Below, piece by piece: positions 54,565 through 64,000 of a stretch of 64,000 nucleotides of DNA. The notes below the pieces were generated by a model that saw nothing but the letters and a program-made list of their open reading frames with translations, was not told the origin of the DNA and made no database searches. Source of the DNA: Cellulophaga baltica (GTDB lineage: Bacteria > Bacteroidota > Bacteroidia > Flavobacteriales > Flavobacteriaceae); the NCBI RefSeq assembly GCF_018861125.1, contig NZ_JAHKQN010000018.1, positions 124,001 to 188,000 of the forward strand. The letters are read 5' to 3'. Position 1 is the first letter of the stretch, and each line of letters begins with the position of its first letter. The position numbers and the translations under genes are program-made.

Positions 54565-56430
54565 CTACTTTTTACCTGTCTTTTTTTGCTCTTCAGCCTG
54601 CTCCATCATTTCACGCATCTTACGCTGAAACTTATTTTCTTTTTTAGGCTTCTTTTTATTCTCTTGAATTTGAGCATGTATTTTCTCATCATCAATAATA
54701 AAGTTCTTAATTGCTAACATAATAAATATGGTAATTAAGTTAGATACAAAGTAATACAAACTCAAGCCACTTGCATATGTATTAAAGAAAATTAACATCA
54801 TCAACGGAGAAAGGTACATGATAAATTTCATGTTCGGCATTCCTGGCTGTTGTGTCATATTCTGACCCGTAGTCATCATCATATAAAAGAATATAGCAAT
54901 TGATGCTAAGATTGGAAATAAACTTACGTGATCACCATAAAATGGAACATTAAATGGCAACTGTGCGATTACATCATAAGAAGATAAATCGTCTGCCCAT
55001 AAAAATGGTTTTTGACGTAGCGCAAAAGATGTTGGAAAAAAACTAAACAATGCATAGAATATAGGCATTTGAATCAAAGCCGGAATACAACCACTTAGCG
55101 GACTAACGCCTGCTTTGTTGTTCAGCTTCATCGTTTCTTGTTGTTTTTTCATCGCATTGTCTTTATACTTCTCGTTAATCTCTGCAATTTCAGGTTTTAA
55201 AACCTTCATTTTTGCTTGAGATAAATAAGACTTATAAGTTACTGGTGACATTGCTAAACGCACCAATATAGTCATTACAATAATTGCAATACCCGCAGGT
55301 AGCATTGAACTTAAGAATGTAAATAGCGGTGTAAATACGTACCTATTTATCAATCCAAAAATTCCCCATCCGAAAGGAATAGAATCTTCTAAATTTAATT
55401 CTTTATACTGTGCTAAAACTTTAACATCTGTTGGTCCGTAATACCAGTTCATATTATATGAAAGCTCACCACCTTTTAATTCTAAAGGAACTTCAGAATT
55501 GTATATTTTCATATATTTTTGAGTGTGACTTTCTTCTTCAACTAAATTTTCAGAAGATAAATTTGCTGATGTAAAAGGAGTATCAGTCACTAAAATAGAA
55601 CTAAAAAAATGCTGTCGGTATGATAACCACTCTACTTCCTCTTCAGTTTCTTCATCTTTATCACTACTATCAGATAACTTACTAATTTTTCCATCTTCAT
55701 GACTGTAAGTTAATCTTGAATATCTGTTGGAATATTTTATACTTTTTGAATGGCGAATTGCTTTTAATTTCCAATCTAAATTAATTGGTTGATCATTTTT
55801 TATTATACCACTTAAACCTTGAGATTTAATTGAGAAATCAACTAAATAGTCACCAGGTTTCATTTCGTAACGATATTCTAAAAACTGATTCGCAGCTACT
55901 TTAGCTTTCATTGAAAGCACTTGGTTTGAACCGCTTTTAGTCAATGAAGGTTCAAAAAACAAATCTTTAGTATTTAACTCTTTATCATCAGAAGTTGAAA
56001 AAGTTAATGCAAACGATGCATTACCATCTTTAATTAAATATACAGGAACAGAATCATAAGTTCTAAACTTTTTTAATCTAGCTTCAATAATTTGCCCCCC
56101 TTTATTGCTGATTTTCATTTCAACAAGATCATTCTCTAAAACTGTAACTGCATCAGAAGCTTGTGTAAAACCAAAAGAACCTATTGAACTCTTGTAATTA
56201 GCAACTGCTGTTGAATCTTGAAAATTTATTGCTGTGGTCTCTGAAGGCTTACTAACTGTTTCATTAGCTTCTTTTTCTTTAGCTGCAGTAGCATCAATTT
56301 GTTCTTGCTTTGCTTTTTCTGCCTCAAGCTCTTCTTGCGTTGGTTGGTTCTGCCAAAACATAAAAAGCAGTATTCCAAAAATTAATACAAATCCTATGAT
56401 TGAATTAACGTCTAATTTTTTTTCTTCCAT
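54565..56430 (-). CDS. yidC: Membrane protein insertase YidC
   Basis: Inserts and folds inner-membrane proteins, alone or with SecYEG. 621 aa, typical of Gram-negative YidC. N-terminal helix (about residues 9-25), a large periplasmic beta domain (about 40-350), then the conserved core: PAGIAIIVMTILVRLAMSPV with the hydrophilic-groove Arg, KMKVLKPEIAEINEKYKDN, SPLSGCIPALIQMPIFYALF, and two more helices. The C-terminus is basic and lysine-rich (ENKKKPKKENKF), which fits ribosome contact. It is 105 nt downstream of pyrG, with its own -7 box. Confidence 0.97.
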   Translation of the reverse strand: MEEKKLDVNSIIGFVLIFGILLFMFWQNQPTQEELEAEKAKQEQIDATAAKEKEANETVSKPSETTAINFQDSTAVANYKSSIGSFGFTQASDAVTVLENDLVEMKISNKGGQIIEARLKKFRTYDSVPVYLIKDGNASFALTFSTSDDKELNTKDLFFEPSLTKSGSNQVLSMKAKVAANQFLEYRYEMKPGDYLVDFSIKSQGLSGIIKNDQPINLDWKLKAIRHSKSIKYSNRYSRLTYSHEDGKISKLSDSSDKDEETEEEVEWLSYRQHFFSSILVTDTPFTSANLSSENLVEEESHTQKYMKIYNSEVPLELKGGELSYNMNWYYGPTDVKVLAQYKELNLEDSIPFGWGIFGLINRYVFTPLFTFLSSMLPAGIAIIVMTILVRLAMSPVTYKSYLSQAKMKVLKPEIAEINEKYKDNAMKKQQETMKLNNKAGVSPLSGCIPALIQMPIFYALFSFFPTSFALRQKPFLWADDLSSYDVIAQLPFNVPFYGDHVSLFPILASIAIFFYMMMTTGQNMTQQPGMPNMKFIMYLSPLMMLIFFNTYASGLSLYYFVSNLITIFIMLAIKNFIIDDEKIHAQIQENKKKPKKENKFQRKMREMMEQAEEQKKTGKK

Positions 56431-56488
56431 TTAAGTATTCTAAATATATCTTTGTAATAAATAATAGTAGCTAGTGTAAAAATGATTA

Positions 56489-56496
56489 CAAATATA
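56489..56496 (-). promoter_or_regulatory. Candidate -7 box before yidC
   Basis: Minus-strand TATATTTG matches TAnnTTTG in the pyrG-yidC spacer, 58 nt before the yidC ATG. Confidence 0.4.
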
Positions 56497-56535
56497 GCCC
56501 CAATTATAGTGTTTATGCCATAGTGGCATATAATC

Positions 56536-58155
<1,620 letters not shown>

Positions 58156-58178
58156 TTAGGTTGTTTTCTTAACGCAGG

Positions 58179-58186
58179 CAAAAGTA
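58179..58186 (-). promoter_or_regulatory. Candidate -7 box before pyrG
   Basis: Minus-strand TACTTTTG (TAnnTTTG), 29 nt before the pyrG ATG at 58149, in a 60-nt spacer. Confidence 0.45.
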
Positions 58187-58209
58187 CAAATTGCTACAAC
58201 AAATATTGC

Positions 58210-58446
58210 CTATTGTTTAGGAAAATCTTTCTGTATCTTATAAATGAGACCCTCTAAACCATTAATTTTAATTTCCGTCATTGCTTTTAATAGTTCTCCT
58301 AACTTACCATTAGGATACCCTTTTTGCTGAAACCATATTAAGTAAGGTTCTGGTAGCTGTACTAAATAACGACCTTTATACTTTCCAAAAGGCATTTTAT
58401 AATGTGCTAGTTCTATTAATTTTCGATTATCAGGCTGTATCTGCAA
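58210..58446 (-). CDS. DUF3820 family small protein
   Basis: A 78-aa soluble protein with the DUF3820 signature YKMPFGKYKGRYLVQLPEPY (17-36) and KLGELLKAMTEIKINGLEGL. The family is widespread in Bacteroidota and gammaproteobacteria, sometimes called a quorum-sensing-regulated virulence factor from one structure, but its role is unsettled. It lies 29 nt downstream of the DUF922 gene; the two may be co-transcribed. Confidence 0.88.
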   Translation of the reverse strand: MQIQPDNRKLIELAHYKMPFGKYKGRYLVQLPEPYLIWFQQKGYPNGKLGELLKAMTEIKINGLEGLIYKIQKDFPKQ

Positions 58447-58475
58447 AAGCTTTATTATTTAATTATTAATAGAAA

Positions 58476-59003
58476 CTATTCTTTTAAAGCTTCTGCTATT
58501 TTATTGCTCCACAATAATTGTTGTTCTCTATCTCTTGAAAAATTAGTTTCAGAGTCATAGAGGTTTTGAAAATCGTTAAGTTCAATATTAATTTGCTTAT
58601 AAATAGCTTTTACTTCTGCTTTAACATTATTTGAAAACTCAGCTTTTTCTAATCGCATTCTAAATTTTTGAGCATAGATTTCTGTAATATCAAAATGTAA
58701 CTGTTCATGACTAAGTATTATACTATCACAAACCTCTGGTCTGTACCATGATTTGTTTGGATAGAAATAAGAACTCACTATAAAATCAACAGAAACTACC
58801 CGACCTTTATTTTTTGTAGTTGAAAACCGATACGTTAAACCGCTGGCTGTAACAGCTGCTGCTCTCTTATTTTGTGGTTCTCCTTTAAAATCGGACCATT
58901 TAAGTTTTTTATTCGCATTCCATAACATTACTTCTTCTTCTTGATTGTTAAATATCAAAAAAGAACAAAATAGAATTGCTGAAATGAGTTTTACAAATCC
59001 CAA
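58476..59003 (-). CDS. DUF922 family protein, exported, HExxH-containing
   Basis: A 175-aa protein with a short N-terminal hydrophobic segment (VKLISAILFCSFLIFN) suggesting export. The DUF922 core is LKWSDFKGEPQNKRAAAVTA near residues 34-53 and LSHEQLHFDITEIYAQKFR, where HEQLH (about 98-102) is an HExxH zinc-protease-like motif. Protease activity is suspected but not shown for the family. The start is TTG at 59003, overlapping the end of the OsmC gene by 13 nt, so translation is coupled. Confidence 0.82.
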   Translation of the reverse strand: MGFVKLISAILFCSFLIFNNQEEEVMLWNANKKLKWSDFKGEPQNKRAAAVTASGLTYRFSTTKNKGRVVSVDFIVSSYFYPNKSWYRPEVCDSIILSHEQLHFDITEIYAQKFRMRLEKAEFSNNVKAEVKAIYKQINIELNDFQNLYDSETNFSRDREQQLLWSNKIAEALKE

Positions 59004-59395
59004 TTAAAAGAAATTACTTTTTCAATATCTGGGTGCAAACTATAATGTACAGGGCATGTGTTTGCTGTGTGTTCTAAAATTTTCTTGTCTTTATCAGAAA
59101 CCTCAGTAGGCAAATGTAATTCAACCTCTATTTTAGAAATTCTTCTAGGATTAGTCGCCATATGTTTTGTTACCGAAGCTGTTGTTTCTTTTAAATTAAC
59201 AGATAACCCAGTAGCTTTTATTCCCATCATAGTTAACATACAACTTGCTAAACCAGTCGCAACAGTATCTGTTGGAGAAAAGGCTTGTCCTAATCCGTTA
59301 TTATCAACTGGAGCATCAGTTGCAAAAACGCTTTCTGAAGCCACATGCTCACAACTTGTTCGTAATTCTCCTTTGTAAGTTACTTTTGCCGTCAT
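58991..59395 (-). CDS. OsmC family peroxiredoxin-like protein
   Basis: A 134-aa OsmC/Ohr-fold protein. The catalytic cysteines are Cys52 in GLASCMLTMMGIK and Cys114 in HTANTCPVHYSLHPD, as in the OsmC/YhfA branch rather than Ohr. Role: reduction of small organic or inorganic peroxides with a thiol donor. It is 2 nt downstream of the LysM gene and overlaps the DUF922 gene. Its surroundings give no clear link to oxidative stress. Confidence 0.9.
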   Translation of the reverse strand: MTAKVTYKGELRTSCEHVASESVFATDAPVDNNGLGQAFSPTDTVATGLASCMLTMMGIKATGLSVNLKETTASVTKHMATNPRRISKIEVELHLPTEVSDKDKKILEHTANTCPVHYSLHPDIEKVISFNWDL

Positions 59396-59397
59396 AT

Positions 59398-61551
59398 CTA
59401 GTCTTTTATTTCTTTAATCCACATATTATCATAAGCCATAATATAACTAGAATTATTATAAAAACCAGAAGCTCCTTTATTCTGATAATCAAATTTATTT
59501 GCACTATACGTTGTTTCACCAACAAATTTTGAAGCTTCAAATAAATCTTGTTTGAATGCCAGTTTCAATAAAACATCAAAAGTTAAATCAAAACCACGAC
59601 GTGCAAATTTATCTGGCGTTTTACCTGAGAATTTTCTCTTGTAAGCTTTTTCAAAAGAATCATATTTTTCATCACCTTCTATTGAAGGATATGTAAAGGA
59701 TAAATTGGATAAATGTGTGTGATTAATTTTATCACCATCAAATGTTTTACCTTTATTGGTTGTGAATAATCTTATCTTTATTCTATCATTAATTGAAGCA
59801 TTTAAAACTGAAACAACACTGTTTACTGTATTTTGCATATCGCTTTCTAAAAACACCCAATTCTCTTCTTTAGAAGAAAGTAGTGCTAAAATCTTATTTT
59901 TCATAGCGAATTTCTCATCTAGTAAAAGTGATTTAGCATCAGGAAATTCTTGAACAATTAAATTTTTCACAGTAGCATGAGCAGCATCATTAATAACAAC
60001 AATATTTTGTGTAGTTCTATTTTCTTTAATAAAAGAAAATATATGATTTCTCAACACCTCATCAGAAGGTATCGAGTAAAAAACATTTGATAAACTTACA
60101 TCTGTTTTAGCAGGTAATGGCGCTACGACTGGTATTTGCTTAGCTCCTACTCTAACAGCTACTTCTTGTAATGAAGCCGCATCTAAAGGGCCAATAATTA
60201 CATCTGCATTTTTTACTGCAGAGTTCATTAATAATTGTTTAGTCTTAGAAACACTTTTTTCATTATCTAAAACCGAAACATTTACTGACAATCCTAATTT
60301 ATTAATTGAATCTATTGCTACTAAAGCTCCACTATACAGACCAAGACTATAATTTGCATCTTTTCGCTTATTTATCGAATTAACTGCAGCTTCTTTTTGG
60401 TTTACATCAATAAGATCTAATCTAAAAGGCAACATTAAAACCAAATTTGGTTTTGTAGATAGATTCATAGAATTAATCAAATTCACGTTTTCAATTACCA
60501 ATGAATTTTTAACCTCAAAATCACCTTCACTATTTTTAGGAAGTTTTAAAACCATTCCCGTTTTAAAACCCGATTCTAAATCAGGGTTTAAAGCTAAAAG
60601 CTCTTTATACTTTACACCTAATTTTCTAGTTAAAGAATATTCAGTTTCACCTTTTTTAACTTCATAGAATATAAAATTATCAGTGTTTACTGCTGTTGGG
60701 TCAGCTTTCTTTTTAGGAATTCTGATTTCCATTCCTTCTTGTAGGCCACGCTCTTTAACTTCAGGGTTTAAAGCTTTTATTTCTGCTTCAGTTGCTCCAA
60801 ACTCTTTTTCTAAAGAATAGAATCCTTTTTTAGCTGGCACAACATAAGAAGTATATAATTGTGTAGTTTGATTTTCAGTTGAACTACCTGCAAGTTTTGG
60901 TAATAATAATACCTGCCCTGCTGCTACATAAGTATTTTCATGAGACAAATCAGGATTCAACACTAAAAGGCTATCCATTGTAATCCCATATTTAGAAACT
61001 ATAGACCATCTTGTCTCCTTAGGCTTTACCGTATAATTTTCAAAATCACCACTATCAAATGGATTCTCTTCAGCTATTATTTTCTTGTACTTAGGAATTT
61101 TAATATACATTCCCTTTTTTAATTGTACAGAATACAACTCTTTATTATATCTTTTTATAGCATCTTGACTAACATTAAATTTCTCTGAAAGCCTATACAG
61201 ATTGTCTTTTTTCTTAACCTTATATGTTTCAAAACCTGTTGGTTCTTCTTGTACAACAATCACATTCTCTGAGCTAGACTTACTTTTAGTAACAACTACG
61301 TCTTTTACTTCAGAAGCCTTAGCATCTAAAGGAATTACTAAGATTGTGCTCGATTTCAACTCACTTAAACCTTTAATTTCTCTATTTAAAGCAACAATGC
61401 TCTCAGGAGTAACTTTGTATTGTTGTGAAATACCTTCTAAAGTTTCTCCTTTTTTAACAGAGTGTGTTGTAAATTTTTGGGCAAAAGCGGTAACACTAAA
61501 CAGCATTACAAATACAATTGTTAGGTAATTTTTAAATATTGGCTTTTTCAT
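59398..61551 (-). CDS. Five-LysM protein with a periplasmic-binding-protein-like C-terminal domain
   Basis: A 717-aa exported protein. Signal peptide about residues 1-24 (NYLTIVFVMLFSVTAFA then QKF). Five LysM domains: 29-74, 109-153, 172-218, 234-279 and 294-338, each starting with a Y/H-x-V/K-K-x-G/D pattern such as HSVKKGETLEGIS and FYEVKKGETEYSL, which bind peptidoglycan glycans. Residues about 362-700 resemble a type 1 periplasmic-binding fold (LVLMLPFRLDLIDV, ADVIIGPLDAASLQEVA, QIPVVAPLP), as in LpoA-like proteins. It may recruit or regulate wall enzymes. Located 52 nt downstream of guaA, it may be co-transcribed. Confidence 0.85.
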   Translation of the reverse strand: MKKPIFKNYLTIVFVMLFSVTAFAQKFTTHSVKKGETLEGISQQYKVTPESIVALNREIKGLSELKSSTILVIPLDAKASEVKDVVVTKSKSSSENVIVVQEEPTGFETYKVKKKDNLYRLSEKFNVSQDAIKRYNKELYSVQLKKGMYIKIPKYKKIIAEENPFDSGDFENYTVKPKETRWSIVSKYGITMDSLLVLNPDLSHENTYVAAGQVLLLPKLAGSSTENQTTQLYTSYVVPAKKGFYSLEKEFGATEAEIKALNPEVKERGLQEGMEIRIPKKKADPTAVNTDNFIFYEVKKGETEYSLTRKLGVKYKELLALNPDLESGFKTGMVLKLPKNSEGDFEVKNSLVIENVNLINSMNLSTKPNLVLMLPFRLDLIDVNQKEAAVNSINKRKDANYSLGLYSGALVAIDSINKLGLSVNVSVLDNEKSVSKTKQLLMNSAVKNADVIIGPLDAASLQEVAVRVGAKQIPVVAPLPAKTDVSLSNVFYSIPSDEVLRNHIFSFIKENRTTQNIVVINDAAHATVKNLIVQEFPDAKSLLLDEKFAMKNKILALLSSKEENWVFLESDMQNTVNSVVSVLNASINDRIKIRLFTTNKGKTFDGDKINHTHLSNLSFTYPSIEGDEKYDSFEKAYKRKFSGKTPDKFARRGFDLTFDVLLKLAFKQDLFEASKFVGETTYSANKFDYQNKGASGFYNNSSYIMAYDNMWIKEIKD

Positions 61552-61603
61552 CTAATTAAAAAAATGTTTTTGTTTTGCTAGTTGTCACTCGTGATTTTGT
61601 TGC

Positions 61604-63136
61604 TTATTCCCACTCTATCGTTGCTGGCGGTTTAGAGCTAATATCATATACTACTCTATTAACACCTCTCACTTTATTTATAATATCATTAGATGTTTTT
61701 TGCAAAAACTCATAAGGTAAATTTACCCAATCTGCAGTCATACCGTCAGTACTTTCAACTGCACGTAAAGCCACACATTTTTCATAAGTTCTTTCGTCAC
61801 CCATAACTCCTACACTATTTACAGGTAAAAGCATAGCTCCAGCCTGCCAAACATCATCATAAAGCCCCGCTTCTTTTAATCCATTTATAAAAATAGCATC
61901 AACTTCTTGCAAGATAGCTACTTTTTCTCTAGTGATATCTCCTAATATTCTAATTGCCAATCCTGGACCTGGAAATGGGTGCCTACCTAATAATAAAGGA
62001 TCTAAGCCCATACTTGAACCTACTCTACGAACCTCATCTTTGAATAACATACGTAAAGGCTCAACAACACTCAGTTTCATAAAGTCTGGCAAACCACCTA
62101 CATTATGATGACTTTTTATAGTTGCTGATGGACCTCCTGTTGCTGAGACAGACTCAATAACATCAGGATAAATAGTACCTTGTGCTAACCATTTTGCATT
62201 TGTTACTAGGTGTGATTCATCATCAAAAACCTCAATAAAAACACGACCTATTATTTTACGTTTCTTTTCTGGATCACTCTCTCCAGCTAACTCATCCAAA
62301 AAGCGTGCCGAAGCATCAACTCCTTTTACGTTTAAGCCCATTCCCTCATATTGTTTTAATACACTCGGGAATTCATCTTTACGTAACAAACCATTATTTA
62401 CAAAAATACAATGCAAGTTTTTACCAATAGCTTTATGTAAAAGCATTGCTGCAACCGAAGAGTCTACGCCACCTGATAGGCCTAAAATAACTTTTTCATC
62501 TCCAATTTTTTCTCTTAAATAGTCAACAGTAGTATCCACAAAGGCATCTGGTGTCCAAGTTTGTGTTACTCCAGCAATATTTACTAAAAAGTTTTCTAAT
62601 AATTGTTTACCATCTGTGGAATGGTATACTTCTGGGTGAAATTGTATCGCATATGTATCTTCACCTTCTATTTTATAGGCCGCATTTTCAACATCATTAG
62701 TACTGGCTAATTTTATACCATTAGTTGGTAAAGCCTTAATGGTATCTGAATGACTCATCCAAACTTGACTACCTTCTGAAATATTATTAAAGAAAGGTTC
62801 ACCTGATTTTATATATGATAAATTAGCTCTACCATACTCGCGCGTATTTGAAGGCGAAACATTACCACCTTTAAAATGCGCTAAATATTGCGCTCCGTAA
62901 CACACTGCTAACAAAGGTTTTTTACCTTGTATTTCAGACAAGTCCGGATGCGGCGCATCTTCAGCTCTAACCGAAAAAGGAGAACCAGACAGTATTACTG
63001 CGTTATAAATTGATAAATCTTCAGGAGGCTTATTGTAAGGCTTAATCTCACAAAAAATATTAAGTTCTCTAACTCTTCTTGCGATAAGTTGTGTATACTG
63101 AGAACCGAAATCTAAAATCAGGACGTTATTTTGCAT
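61604..63136 (-). CDS. guaA: GMP synthase, glutamine-hydrolysing
   Basis: Aminates XMP to GMP. 510 aa from the ATG at 63136; an upstream TTG at 63142 would extend it by two codons but lies within the -7 box, so it is not used. The N-terminal GATase has [17 protein letters not shown] and the nucleophile Cys in [14 protein letters not shown], with EYGRANL. The ATP-PPase P-loop is [20 protein letters not shown], and the C-terminal dimer part ends KPPATIEWE. The short or absent 5' leader is unusual (see findings). Confidence 0.97.
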   Translation of the reverse strand: MQNNVLILDFGSQYTQLIARRVRELNIFCEIKPYNKPPEDLSIYNAVILSGSPFSVRAEDAPHPDLSEIQGKKPLLAVCYGAQYLAHFKGGNVSPSNTREYGRANLSYIKSGEPFFNNISEGSQVWMSHSDTIKALPTNGIKLASTNDVENAAYKIEGEDTYAIQFHPEVYHSTDGKQLLENFLVNIAGVTQTWTPDAFVDTTVDYLREKIGDEKVILGLSGGVDSSVAAMLLHKAIGKNLHCIFVNNGLLRKDEFPSVLKQYEGMGLNVKGVDASARFLDELAGESDPEKKRKIIGRVFIEVFDDESHLVTNAKWLAQGTIYPDVIESVSATGGPSATIKSHHNVGGLPDFMKLSVVEPLRMLFKDEVRRVGSSMGLDPLLLGRHPFPGPGLAIRILGDITREKVAILQEVDAIFINGLKEAGLYDDVWQAGAMLLPVNSVGVMGDERTYEKCVALRAVESTDGMTADWVNLPYEFLQKTSNDIINKVRGVNRVVYDISSKPPATIEWE

Positions 63137-63139
63137 CCG

Positions 63140-63147
63140 CAAAAATA
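63140..63147 (-). promoter_or_regulatory. -7 box overlapping the guaA 5' end
   Basis: Minus-strand TATTTTTG (TAnnTTTG) ends 3 nt before the ATG at 63136, so transcription would start at or a few bases inside the start codon region. This both excludes the TTG at 63142 and suggests a leaderless mRNA. Confidence 0.5.
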
Positions 63148-63276
63148 GTAAATTGAAAATTTTAGAAAAGCTTCTTTTAACTATATTTATCTAAATGTTT
63201 CAACATTTTTTTCAAAACTATTAACATATTTGACTTTTCTAATCAGATACAACATATTTACACCAAAAATTGCCAT

Positions 63277-63822
63277 ATGACTTCCACTATATTTTCAGAA
63301 ATAAAAGAAGAACTTAATAAAGGAATTAATGAATATGGTCATCCTTTTCGTTTTTTCACCCTTGGTACTTTAAGCGCTAATAATTCCCCAAGATTGCGAA
63401 CGGTTGTATTTCGAGATTTTTCAGAAAATTGGAATATTAGTTTCTTTACTGACAAACGATCTCAAAAAGTAATCGATATCGATAAAAACAATAAGGTAAG
63501 TTCATTATTTTATCATCCTGAAAAAAGAATACAATTACATATTGAAGGGACTGCTCATCTCGTTAAAAATGAAAAAATCATCAATAAACACTGGAACCAA
63601 ACACCAGAAGAAGCTAAAAAAGACTACACAACCAGTTTAGCTCCAGGAAGCTGTATAGAAAACCAAACCGAAATTGAATACTTAAACGAAGAAAATCATT
63701 TTTGCATTATCACAATTGAAATAAATACTATTGAATATCTACGCTTAGATAAACCTAATCACGCAAAAATAAAGTACACAAAAAAAGGCAATGAATGGAA
63801 AAATGATTTTCTAGTTCCTTAA
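63277..63822 (+). CDS. Pyridoxamine 5'-phosphate oxidase-related flavoprotein
   Basis: A 181-aa split-barrel FMN-binding protein of the PNPOx family. Seen: PFRFFTLGTLSANNSPRLRT (23-42) and VFRDFSENWNISFFTDKRSQ (45-64), then RIQLHIEGTAHLV for the FMN-binding strands. It lacks the C-terminal PNPOx dimerisation RxxE-type ending of true PdxH, so it is likely a related reductase or oxidase of unknown substrate. Coding ends overlap by 4 nt with the convergent decarboxylase gene. Single-gene unit divergent from guaA. Confidence 0.85.
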   Translation: MTSTIFSEIKEELNKGINEYGHPFRFFTLGTLSANNSPRLRTVVFRDFSENWNISFFTDKRSQKVIDIDKNNKVSSLFYHPEKRIQLHIEGTAHLVKNEKIINKHWNQTPEEAKKDYTTSLAPGSCIENQTEIEYLNEENHFCIITIEINTIEYLRLDKPNHAKIKYTKKGNEWKNDFLVP

Positions 63823-64000
63823 TGCATTGTTGCTAAAATATCTAAGATATCTTTTTCAGTTGTATCAGGATTTATGAAACAAAAACGAGCTACCGTTTCA
63901 GAAGTATCTCCTTTTTTCCATTTTGTAGGCGTTACTAATGCAAAACCTTTTCTATGGTTTTCATAGGTCCAATTTCTATAATCATCAGGTGTCCAACCAA
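63819..64000 (-). CDS. PLP-dependent decarboxylase, C-terminal end (truncated by the window)
   Basis: Only the last 60 codons are present, reading on the minus strand from the window edge to a TAA at 63819-63821. The residues GWTPDDYRNWTYENHRKGFA, then VARFCFINPDTTEKDILDIL and the end ATMH, match the C-terminal tail of group II (glutamate/aromatic-L-amino-acid-type) PLP decarboxylases. The catalytic lysine lies outside the window, so the substrate and integrity cannot be judged. Confidence 0.72.
   Translation of the reverse strand, partial: GWTPDDYRNWTYENHRKGFALVTPTKWKKGDTSETVARFCFINPDTTEKDILDILATMH

Noticed and set aside
56447-56454. Plus-strand TATCTTTG box upstream of yidC
   Set aside because: It faces away from any plus-strand gene; only antisense transcription could use it and no terminator or transcript unit follows.
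56514-56530. TATGCCA/TGGCATA hairpin after pyrG
   Set aside because: Strong short palindrome but no U-run on the pyrG strand, so it is not called as an intrinsic terminator.

Overview
The window is an AT-rich, gene-dense bacterial chromosome segment, most likely from a marine member of the Flavobacteriaceae (Bacteroidota). The evidence is the gene families (DUF349, DUF3820, DUF922, DUF2795, an Lnb/DUF4105 protein, tandem DUF368 proteins, an OstA-like LptA homologue, a SecA without a C-terminal zinc-binding tail), several TTG/GTG starts, weak Shine-Dalgarno sequences, and Bacteroidota-type -7 boxes (TAnnTTTG) in front of many genes. I cannot name a genus. No rRNA, tRNA, CRISPR array, insertion sequence or prophage was recognised.

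Layout. 1-9.4 kb (+): the end of a RelA/SpoT gene, a Fur-family regulator, purA, an OstA-like LPS-transport protein, a class III aminotransferase, a TPR protein, two DUF368 lipid-carrier translocases and aroE. 9.5-19.3 kb (+): a five-repeat DUF349 protein, a secreted carboxypeptidase-regulatory-like protein, a thiE homologue behind a long leader, a solitary cytosine-C5 DNA methyltransferase, adenosine deaminase, a small DUF6500-like protein, a DXD glycosyltransferase, a GNAT acetyltransferase and a Tat-type LD-carboxypeptidase. 19.3-24.2 kb (-): the thiamine operon thiS-thiC-thiE/tenI-thiG-thiH, led by a TPP riboswitch with its own terminator hairpin; recQ lies upstream. 26.6-31.8 kb: kdsD, tatC and lptB (+), then DUF1569 and pssA (-), then the lipoprotein N-acyltransferase homologue Lnb (+). 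31.8-38.8 kb (+): an Uup-type ABC-F ATPase, a shrunken methyltransferase relative, a 39-residue membrane peptide, a cobalamin adenosyltransferase, a DUF2795 protein and secA.

39-41.6 kb: a HisKA_2 histidine kinase faces a cluster of three paralogous small secreted proteins (76-80 aa). Two of the three have a tiny membrane-peptide ORF starting exactly 2 nt after their stop codon, and two share a duplicated ~110-bp promoter block carrying AGCGA repeats 21 bp apart. This is the best candidate for an undescribed system here.

41.7-50.7 kb: an M23 peptidase, lipoprotein MsrA, galM, Ohr, then a polyprenyl-linked sugar module (GT2 synthase plus YbhN-like membrane protein on +; GT39 transferase plus PAP2 phosphatase on -), a small unknown protein and a MATE exporter. 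50.9-64 kb: a stand-alone response regulator, then mostly minus-strand housekeeping genes (mazG, an NMO/FabK flavoprotein, mnmA, yidC, pyrG, DUF3820, DUF922, OsmC, a five-LysM protein, guaA), a PNPOx-family protein, and the end of a PLP-dependent decarboxylase cut by the window edge.

Taken together, many genes serve the cell envelope: LPS supply and export (kdsD, OstA-like, lptB), the undecaprenyl phosphate cycle (two DUF368 proteins, PAP2), lipoprotein and phospholipid synthesis (Lnb, pssA), protein export (SecA, TatC, YidC) and peptidoglycan turnover (LD-carboxypeptidase, M23, LysM protein). The other large share is nucleotide and thiamine metabolism.
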